From positions 227,751-291,750 of the forward strand of contig NZ_LNYG01000013.1 in the NCBI RefSeq assembly GCF_001467745.1: DNA of 64,000 bases, given 5' to 3'. Below are positions 57,675-64,000 of the stretch, one piece after another. Each line of letters begins with the position of its first letter. Positions within the stretch are counted from its first letter, which is position 1. The notes below the pieces were generated by a model, which was not told the DNA's origin, searched no databases, and saw only the letters and a list, made by a program, of their open reading frames with translations. This DNA comes from Legionella jamestowniensis. GTDB taxonomy: Bacteria; Pseudomonadota; Gammaproteobacteria; Legionellales; Legionellaceae. Made by a program: the position numbers and the translations under genes.

Positions 57675-58364
57675 TCATTTTATTGATTCACCCCATTTTT
57701 CGGCAAAGCAAATCTCTCTTAATCGACGCCGACCTGCATATTTTTTATCAGTCCCCTTTCGCTTGCCTATACCAAGCAAAGCTACCACACGTATATCTTC
57801 TGGAATACCAAGCACATTTTTAATCTTATCCTCAAAAAAACCTTCCATAGGAGCCGTGTCATAGCCAAGCACTTCAGCCATCCACATCATTGTAGTAAAA
57901 GCAATCATGACATGACGGTTTACCCAGACGGCATAATCAGGGGCAAGTCCCATGGCATTACCTGCGGGGGCATTAAACGTTTTTTTAATGATTGCCCTTG
58001 TCTTTTCGTTTTGCTCTTGACTGAAACCATGTCTCTCTGCTTCAGTCAAAACCTCCTCCAGACTATGTCCACGCGGTGCATTTAAATCACCACAAAAGAC
58101 AATCACAGCCCCCGCTTCTTCAACTTTAGACTGATTCATAGCAGCTTCGCATAAAGCATGTTTTTGTTTTTGATCTTGCACGACTATAAATCGCCAAGGT
58201 TGAAGATTATAGCCACTTGGTGCCTCTATACCTGCCTGCAGAATTTTAACAAGCACGTCATGTGGGACAGATGAGCCATCAAAACTTGCAGTAGCACGTC
58301 GTTCTTTAATGACCCTATAAAAAAGCTGGTCTGCAGATTTAACATTTTTTGATATTGTGTCCAT
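57675..58364 (-). CDS. Nitroreductase family protein
   Basis: This FMN-dependent oxidoreductase (229 residues) shows RVIKERRATASFDG at the N-terminus, then EAPSGYNLQPWRFIVVQD near the FMN pocket, and LGYDTAPMEGFFEDKIKNVLGIP and VVALLGIGKR toward the C-terminus. It resembles NfsB/RutE-like reductases that use NAD(P)H; the substrate is unknown. I chose the ATG at 58364, preceded by GAGG; an upstream ATG at 58391 has no ribosome site. It is a single gene, divergent from the Cys-rich gene. Confidence 0.85.
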   Translation of the reverse strand: MDTISKNVKSADQLFYRVIKERRATASFDGSSVPHDVLVKILQAGIEAPSGYNLQPWRFIVVQDQKQKHALCEAAMNQSKVEEAGAVIVFCGDLNAPRGHSLEEVLTEAERHGFSQEQNEKTRAIIKKTFNAPAGNAMGLAPDYAVWVNRHVMIAFTTMMWMAEVLGYDTAPMEGFFEDKIKNVLGIPEDIRVVALLGIGKRKGTDKKYAGRRRLREICFAEKWGESIK

Positions 58365-58613
58365 ACTTGCCTCATATATTTTCTTATCCATATATTTAGT
58401 GTATCAGAGTGAATAACATCCATTTTATTTGAATAATCTTCACCTACTTCATGGTCCCTATTTCCTGAAATTTAAGGGGATAGTAATCCCAAATTTTCAA
58501 AAACTGCAGAAAATAGGCATAAACCAAAATTCGCTTTTATTTTTAAATGGCCTAGACTGATTAAGGTTAACAAACAGATTATTTTTAAGGACTATACCCA
58601 TAGGGAGATCATC

Positions 58614-58952
58614 ATGCCTCATCAAAAATATCAATCTTGTATCGATGCTTGTAATATTTGTGCTGTAGAGTGTGAACATTGTTCAACGGCCTGTTTACAG
58701 GAAAGTGATGTAAAAAATTTAACTCGCTGTATTCAATTGAATAGAGATTGTGCTGCCATTTGCAGCTTTGCAGCTAGCTTTATGGCACGAGGCTCACAAT
58801 TTGCTAAAGAAGTCTGCCGACTTTGTGCCGACATTTGCAAAGCTTGCGGTGACGAATGTGCGAAACATACACATATGGAACATTGTAAACGCTGTGCAGA
58901 TGTCTGTTATAAATGTGAAGAAGAATGTCACAAAATGGCTGGTTCCCTTTGA
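58614..58952 (+). CDS. Cys-rich four-helix copper-binding protein (Csp3/DUF326-like)
   Basis: The 112-residue protein has 19 cysteines, mostly in CxxxC and CxxC spacing on predicted helices (SCIDACNICAVECEHCSTAC, CRLCADICKACGDEC, CKRCADVCYKCEEEC), and several His residues. This is the four-helix-bundle copper storage protein family (Csp), in which Cys side chains line the core and bind many Cu(I) ions. There is no signal peptide, so it fits the cytosolic Csp3 type. AGGGAG precedes the ATG. It is a single gene next to a nitroreductase gene; no copper regulator or pump is nearby. Confidence 0.88.
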   Translation: MPHQKYQSCIDACNICAVECEHCSTACLQESDVKNLTRCIQLNRDCAAICSFAASFMARGSQFAKEVCRLCADICKACGDECAKHTHMEHCKRCADVCYKCEEECHKMAGSL

Positions 58953-59173
58953 TTTCTATACTCTTTCATTCGCAATTGAGATTAAAATTATTTCAATTGC
59001 GAGTACCAGCGAAGCAATCTATTACGATTTTTTGAACAAAACGTTGTTTTAAACGCTTTACAAATAAAAAATTTTGTCCTGCACAGAGCATATTAAACAA
59101 TTCTTAATCCGACTTAATATTTTTTTAAGTAATAGTCGCTATAGTTAAATAAAGTCTATTGCAATTGAATATT

Positions 59174-60199
59174 ATGCCTAAATTTAACTATTCAACAAAT
59201 GTGAATGAAACAAAGTTTAAACAATTCTTAGATTTCACGGCCTATAAACTGGATGAAAGTTCTACACTGTCTGATGAGTTTAGTAAGGCAGTTATTGCTT
59301 TGATGGTGGAAAGGCATGAACGAGGTACGCCCACAGGCTGTTCTAATCTGATTGAGCAATGTGGCTTTATAACCTCCCAATCAATTATAGATTTTTTAAG
59401 GGATCCTGCCATTTTAAGAGAGCTTAATGAAAAACTTGGCCCTCCTTTTCTATTACCCGCAGAGCTTTTAACCAAAATTCAGTCCACCTATGATGAAGCA
59501 AAATATCTTCCACCTGTGGATCTCCTTGGTAGAGCTTATGGATTGGATACTTTATCAACGCTATTTCCTGTTTTTGAATTAATCAAAAATTTATCACAAG
59601 ATGAAATAGCGCTTCTTGATAAAACATATTCATCTACACTAAAACCTTATCTTCGGAATAACTCGCTGCTAACGTTTCATAATGATTTAAAAACGATGCC
59701 TTTACTTAAATTTGAGGAAAAATATGAGGGATGTTTCAATGGAATGTTAGACAATGTAATTGGTTGCATTTTAGACACACAAAAACTGTCTGCCATGAGG
59801 GATAACGCCACTAAATTAGCCCCACTTAATGAGTTTGTGAAAATTATTGATAACAAAATAAAGCAATTTGAACTTGCCAGAAATAGCGATGCTTTAGATG
59901 CAGCATGGGATCTTAGGCTTAAAATAGATAGTGCCATCAATGATTTTATAGCCGGTGAATTTACAATTAACGAGTTAGTCGAGACATGTAATACTGCCAT
60001 TAGCGATTCTACAACTGAACTCAGTAAACATCGTGGGTGGCCAGGTATTTTTTCGGCCATCACACTTATTATTAGTAATCTTGCGTCTTTATGGAGGAAG
60101 AAAACAGACTCTGAGCTAATATTGAAAGAAATGAAAGAGGCAGTCGATGACTTAACGCAGCAGGAAACCACTCCTTCCCCTTCGCAGTTTAAAGGTTAA
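59174..60199 (+). CDS. Hypothetical helical protein with C-terminal membrane segment
   Basis: I do not recognise this 341-residue protein. It is mostly helical, with a C-terminal hydrophobic segment (GIFSAITLIISNLASLW, near 297-313) and a charged tail ending QQETTPSPSQFKG. It sits between the copper-protein gene and the RasGEF gene and has no family motif. A TTG at 59159 would add five residues; the ATG at 59174 has no strong ribosome site either. It resembles tail-anchored effector-like proteins elsewhere in the window. Confidence 0.5.
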   Translation: MPKFNYSTNVNETKFKQFLDFTAYKLDESSTLSDEFSKAVIALMVERHERGTPTGCSNLIEQCGFITSQSIIDFLRDPAILRELNEKLGPPFLLPAELLTKIQSTYDEAKYLPPVDLLGRAYGLDTLSTLFPVFELIKNLSQDEIALLDKTYSSTLKPYLRNNSLLTFHNDLKTMPLLKFEEKYEGCFNGMLDNVIGCILDTQKLSAMRDNATKLAPLNEFVKIIDNKIKQFELARNSDALDAAWDLRLKIDSAINDFIAGEFTINELVETCNTAISDSTTELSKHRGWPGIFSAITLIISNLASLWRKKTDSELILKEMKEAVDDLTQQETTPSPSQFKG

Positions 60200-60468
60200 T
60201 TTAAGCATCGAATAATCAGGCTAGGCTATAAAGGGATTTAGCTAAATTCAACCCTGGTTATTCTTATTTTAACTACACTTTGATTAAACCTGACCATATT
60301 ACTATCCCAAACCTCTAACACCTATAAATAAAGTCATTCATGAATAATACTTGGACCCTTTTATTAGTTAAGGATTAGTCATAATGAAGTTATTCTGTTA
60401 TATTTGCTCGCTAATTAATTTGTTTTATCAAATTAATTCTCTATCTGACTATTTAAAAGAGCTTCAAA
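60200..60468. other. AT-rich intergenic region before the RasGEF gene
   Basis: Nothing is recognised beyond a probable promoter area. There is no clear ribosome site of high quality before the ATG at 60469. No hairpin was noted. Confidence 0.4.
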
Positions 60469-62556
60469 ATGAAAAATAAGTTACTTCAACTAAAATCACA
60501 TTTGTATGATTTTAAAGAGAATCAATTCTTAACAGACCTTAATGTTGTACTTGAGTCAAATATTTCTGAAATTACTATTGAAACTGCCCTCATGGCATTA
60601 GATATTTTGGATTCCATTTTACTTAATAAGTTATCTTTAAAAAAAATTAACAGCACGTTGGAATATAAAACCAAAATTTCTGAATTTTACCTCACCTTAA
60701 AAAAGCAAATAGTTGATTCTCGTTTGCAAATAAGTCGAGATTTCTTTCTCGAAATCCCACTCGGTGAACTGAATACGTTAGATCCCAAAGCTGACAAATA
60801 CACGAGTGCAATGGCGAAAGATCTTAACAATTTTTCCTGTAGCATGGTTCTTTACGTGATAAAAGACATGTCTTACGAAAGAGCAATTTTAAAAGTCAAT
60901 CATTTGATAGATATACTTGGTATGGCGATAGAACAAAAAAACTTTCATGATGTATGGGCTATCTCTGCGGCACTCAACAATACCGCGATACAAAAATTAA
61001 TCACTCAATATAAGTTCTCTGCCTCTCGTTTGAGAGTTTTAGAACGTATGGAAATCCTTGCGAATGAATATGACGAGTTCATGAATTTGCGCCACGTAAC
61101 ATTTGGAGCAGCTATACCCACCCTTAGCATCTATGGGGGACAAGTCACCAAGGATGAGTTAATGTCTGGAAAAATGGGTGACTCTTTGTTTAAGCCTGTT
61201 CTTTTAGGTTTGCAAGGGATAGTTAAGCAAGAGAAAACTGATAAAAATGTGGTGGCTTATCCTTCTCCTGAATTTAATAAAACGGACGCGATAAAAGAGT
61301 TAATTCATAATGCTGGTGGATGGGAATATATCGCCGCTCAAATAGACGATTTGCCTATTCCGGCTTACATCAAAGAAGACTCCAAAGATGTATTAGAGCA
61401 AGTAAGCAGCGAACGCATTTTAAAAGAACTCGCCGACATTGAATCCGACTTGATTTCAGTGCAAGCCGAATACCATACTGGACTCGAAGAGCTGTCAAAA
61501 GAGGATTCCAGTAAATCCTTGGATGACATGAAAAAAGAAGATGGTTTTGATGTCTACGCAAAAAAATATTATGAAATAAGAAGCAGATATAATCTTTCTA
61601 CGCTCGATTTGCGAAATCAGATAAAAAGAAACCCAGACGATGAGTCTTTACAAAAAAAATGGAAAGAGTTTCAGGATAATAAAAAGCAAGAAATAGAACT
61701 GCTTAATAAAGCGACACTAAATGGTGCACGATTTCATCTCGTTGCAAAAATCTGTGAATTGGAAACAACGTTAAGGGAATTAAACAATAATAAAATTTCC
61801 TCTAGAGATAATCTGGATCAAACGCTAAATAGCTGTATATCAGCCATGTCACTTTTACTTAGACAATCCAGGCCTGATAGAAGGAAAATTATGTTCCTCG
61901 GTGGGCAACACCAACATACCCAACTAAATGCCTTGGAAAAAATTGTTAAATTACTCGATCCTGAAAATACATCGACTTACAAACCTTGCGATATGAGTTA
62001 TGAAAAGGCTATTCATAAGCTACATTTACTTACTCGTATTAATTACATTGAAAAAGGAAAATCCAAAAAATTTCGCGATATCGAAAAATTAGTTGCAGCC
62101 TTTGGTGAATCTGGAGAAACCAAATTAGGCAGCCGCCAAGAGTTGGAATCACTACTCGAACGGTTATTAGCCAAAGATTTAAAGACCCTGGAATTCGTCA
62201 ACCAAAAACTGGACATGACGCTTTCTTTCTCCCCTGAAAACCTCAGTAAGTTTTCTAAACTGCATGAATTGGTTTTCCAGCAATCCACCTTAAAGAAAGT
62301 GCTTCGCGGATTAGAGTTTCAGTTTACGATACAGGGTAAGATTCGATACCTTAGCAGTCTTAAGCAAAATGAAGACAACCTAAGTCAAAAAGCCTGGGAA
62401 CAAATTGCATTGTTAAAAGACAGTCTTAAGTCCGGCAGCCCTCTATTAAAGCAAACTGTCTCCTACAAAAAAATATGTTATGAAGACGGATTTTTTCATT
62501 GTGCCTTGAAACCGGAAGCAGCTACTTCCTACCATATTTCCCCACGCGTGAGTTAA
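60469..62556 (+). CDS. RasGEF-domain protein, putative effector
   Basis: The N-terminal third of this 695-residue protein contains a Ras guanine-nucleotide exchange factor (CDC25) core. LNNFSCSMVLYVIKDMSYERAI is followed by IDILGMAIEQKNFHDVWAISAALNN (residues about 146-170, compare NFNSLMAIVSALNSSPVSRL), then LERMEILANEYDEFMNLRH and AAIPTLSIYGGQVTKDE, which fits the PCIPYLGVYLTDL segment. The rest (about 300-695) is helical and coiled-coil prone. Legionella has a RasGEF effector, LegG2, that acts on Ras/Ran-type signalling. Activity here is not proven. Confidence 0.75.
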   Translation: MKNKLLQLKSHLYDFKENQFLTDLNVVLESNISEITIETALMALDILDSILLNKLSLKKINSTLEYKTKISEFYLTLKKQIVDSRLQISRDFFLEIPLGELNTLDPKADKYTSAMAKDLNNFSCSMVLYVIKDMSYERAILKVNHLIDILGMAIEQKNFHDVWAISAALNNTAIQKLITQYKFSASRLRVLERMEILANEYDEFMNLRHVTFGAAIPTLSIYGGQVTKDELMSGKMGDSLFKPVLLGLQGIVKQEKTDKNVVAYPSPEFNKTDAIKELIHNAGGWEYIAAQIDDLPIPAYIKEDSKDVLEQVSSERILKELADIESDLISVQAEYHTGLEELSKEDSSKSLDDMKKEDGFDVYAKKYYEIRSRYNLSTLDLRNQIKRNPDDESLQKKWKEFQDNKKQEIELLNKATLNGARFHLVAKICELETTLRELNNNKISSRDNLDQTLNSCISAMSLLLRQSRPDRRKIMFLGGQHQHTQLNALEKIVKLLDPENTSTYKPCDMSYEKAIHKLHLLTRINYIEKGKSKKFRDIEKLVAAFGESGETKLGSRQELESLLERLLAKDLKTLEFVNQKLDMTLSFSPENLSKFSKLHELVFQQSTLKKVLRGLEFQFTIQGKIRYLSSLKQNEDNLSQKAWEQIALLKDSLKSGSPLLKQTVSYKKICYEDGFFHCALKPEAATSYHISPRVS

Positions 62557-62569
62557 AGCTACTATTAGG

Positions 62570-62626
62570 CATTTTATAAGTGACAGCCAGACCACTCTGA
62601 CTGTCACCTGCCACGCTTATAAAATG
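62570..62626. terminator. Nested palindrome/terminator between the RasGEF and GNAT genes
   Basis: An outer inverted repeat (CATTTTATAAG at 62570-62580 and CTTATAAAATG at 62616-62626) encloses a strong hairpin, GTGACAG at 62580-62586 and CTGTCAC at 62601-62607 with inner CAGA/TCTG pairing. It overlaps the end of the minus-strand GNAT gene (stop at 62604). It can terminate on both strands. Confidence 0.75.
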
Positions 62627-63047
62627 AACCTAATTGATTAATAACCGCGGCTTTCTTGGAAACCTCCAAAACATCCATCCAGGGCATATAGTTGTTACTT
62701 GTATCTATATAAGAGACTGGTCTTTGTCCCATAAAAGTTTTTAATTCTTTTAATAAATTTGAGCCGATCCCTTTAAAACGATGAATAGGAGTTACACAGA
62801 GATGATTAATAAATACTTCCGATTCAAAATCCGTGAATAAGACAATGCCAACAATGCTATTCTTTATTCTCGCAATAAAGGCATATTTATAATTTTCGGG
62901 TTTTATAATGTAAGTGGCTAACTCGGTATTCGTTATTAAAATTCGATTAGCTTTAATAAAAGCAGCTGTTTCATTAAAATCTTTTGAGCAAAACAAAGAG
63001 TAACTAATTCTCGCTTTATAATCCAAATAAGTGTCATCAAAAAACAT
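62604..63047 (-). CDS. GNAT-family N-acetyltransferase
   Basis: The 147-residue protein has the GNAT core: beta strands ending INHLCVTPIHRFKGIGSNLLKEL (motif A, with RFKGIG as the acetyl-CoA loop). Residues about 55-85 (YAFIARIKNSIVGIVLFTD) form the preceding strands. The acceptor is unknown. The start is placed at the ATG at 63047; a TTG at 63077 would add ten residues without support. It is convergent with the RasGEF gene. Confidence 0.72.
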   Translation of the reverse strand: MFFDDTYLDYKARISYSLFCSKDFNETAAFIKANRILITNTELATYIIKPENYKYAFIARIKNSIVGIVLFTDFESEVFINHLCVTPIHRFKGIGSNLLKELKTFMGQRPVSYIDTSNNYMPWMDVLEVSKKAAVINQLGSFYKRGR

Positions 63048-63295
63048 AACATAACAACATAACAACCCGAATGGCAACTATTTAATCATAAACCTCGTTA
63101 AATGTACAATCAGGTGATTAAGAATATCCGCATTATTCAAGTATTGAATCTTTATAAAGTGTATTACCATTTGTTTTTGCTTTGCAGGTAGAACGTTTAA
63201 CTCACCATTTAGCTTAAGCTTACGCTAAGCCTTTGGTATAATCGGCAATTTTTATTATTTAAGTTTTCGCAAAACCCAGCAGGAGAAGCCATTCA

Positions 63296-64000
63296 GTGCA
63301 AGCGTATATTAAAGCGAATATGTGGATTTTATCTATTGTTGCTACCTTATTAACTACGGGTTTTTTTCATTTGGTCGTAACTCAGGCGCTTCGTCATTTA
63401 ACTAATAAAATAGGGCATACCAATTTAATCATAGCCCAGGCTTTCTTCGAAGCCTTGAAATTGCCACTAATTTTTTTAATTTGGTTAGTGGGTTTATCTT
63501 TTTCTTTTTCCTTGCTTTGTCTTCATTTTAAAAATTTATTGTTACTTTCCAGTTTTTCTGAAATCAGGAAGACAGGAATAATTTTCATGTTGTGCTGGAC
63601 TTTGGTTCGTTTTATTCGAGGCGTTGAAATACGATATATAGAGGCCTGCACAAAGCGTGACAAAGAAGTAGATAAAACACTCGTTCATGCTGCAGCACAA
63701 TTACTAACGATTGCTGTCTGCATCATTGGCATGTTACTCATCATGCAAATGATGAATATCCCAATAGGTGGTGTGCTAGCATTTGGTGGAATTGGTGGTG
63801 CTGCAGTAGCGCTTGCTGCTAAGGAACTTTTCGCAAATTTTTTTGGCAGCTTGGTAATCTATATGGACAGGCCTTTCAAAGTAGGTGATTGGATTCGTTC
63901 ACCTGATAAGAATATTGAAGGTACAGTAGAGTTTATTGGATGGCGTATGACTCGAATCAGAACCTTTGATAAAAGACCTTTATACGTACCCAATGGTGTA
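63296..64000 (+). CDS. MscS-family mechanosensitive channel, truncated by window end
   Basis: A GTG start at 63296, with AGGAGAAG upstream, opens a frame with no stop to the window end (235 codons). It has three N-terminal membrane helices (about 10-30, 50-75, 88-108), another near 135-155, and the pore-lining glycine/alanine motif GGIGGAAVALAAKELFANFFGSLVIYMDRPFKVGDW. The soluble beta domain begins IRSPDKNIEGTVEFIGWRMTRIR and runs off the window. This is the standard MscS arrangement for osmotic release. Confidence 0.9.
   Translation, partial: MQAYIKANMWILSIVATLLTTGFFHLVVTQALRHLTNKIGHTNLIIAQAFFEALKLPLIFLIWLVGLSFSFSLLCLHFKNLLLLSSFSEIRKTGIIFMLCWTLVRFIRGVEIRYIEACTKRDKEVDKTLVHAAAQLLTIAVCIIGMLLIMQMMNIPIGGVLAFGGIGGAAVALAAKELFANFFGSLVIYMDRPFKVGDWIRSPDKNIEGTVEFIGWRMTRIRTFDKRPLYVPNGV

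Noticed and set aside
59103-59118. Possible PmrA box before the 59174 gene
   Set aside because: Two CTTAAT half-sites are present, but they are 10 bp apart instead of the 11 bp period expected for PmrA, and only one continues as ATATT.

Overview
The window looks like chromosomal DNA from a Legionella-type gammaproteobacterium. This rests on the low G+C content, on many bacterial proteins built from eukaryotic-type domains (Fic, F-box, Rab-like, RasGEF, leucine-rich repeats, an OTU-like protease signature), and on an accessory gene load typical of a Dot/Icm type IV secretion host. No secretion-apparatus gene is present, so effector status is inference. The species cannot be named from sequence alone.

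Layout. 1-7745: a strong promoter, a TrpR-family regulator (YerC type) and a complete, tightly overlapping histidine operon hisGDCBHAF-IE. 7904-9562: a glycosyltransferase-like putative effector, closed by a bidirectional terminator shared with rlmI on the other strand. 10857-16274: an outer-membrane barrel-like protein, a hemerythrin/zinc alcohol dehydrogenase pair, rdgC, a MITE-like palindromic element, bamD and a tRNA-Ser. 16275-18199: a decayed small ORF and a secreted repeat/DUF1566 protein. 18429-24548: minus-strand pyrG-kdsA and a riboflavin cluster ribD-ribE-ribBA-ribH. 24819-26237: a BepA-like periplasmic protease.

From about 26 kb the window becomes accessory. It holds a putative OTU-like protease with a C-terminal membrane segment, an MFS transporter, a membrane-anchored pseudo-Rab, a phasin, an L,D-transpeptidase, a Fic protein, several unknown membrane or secreted proteins, two histidine-rich small proteins and a DUF523/DUF1722 protein. 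A 2928-residue giant with a SecA-like ATPase core fills 43324-52110. It is followed by NAD-formate dehydrogenase, an F-box plus degenerate Rab protein, a phosphoribosyltransferase, an LRR protein with an F-box-like tail, a nitroreductase, a Cys-rich copper-storage-like protein, an unknown protein, a RasGEF-domain protein, a GNAT acetyltransferase, and the start of an MscS-family channel cut by the window end.

How the genes fit together: the first 25 kb is mostly housekeeping metabolism and envelope biogenesis (histidine, CTP, KDO, riboflavin, BAM complex). The second part combines stress and C1/metal functions with a dense, scattered set of putative host-directed proteins. The most novel candidates are the giant SecA-like protein, the two Rab-like proteins that have lost their nucleotide-binding residues beside a RasGEF, and the OTU-like protein. 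Many start codons were moved to positions with a Shine-Dalgarno sequence; each such choice is stated.
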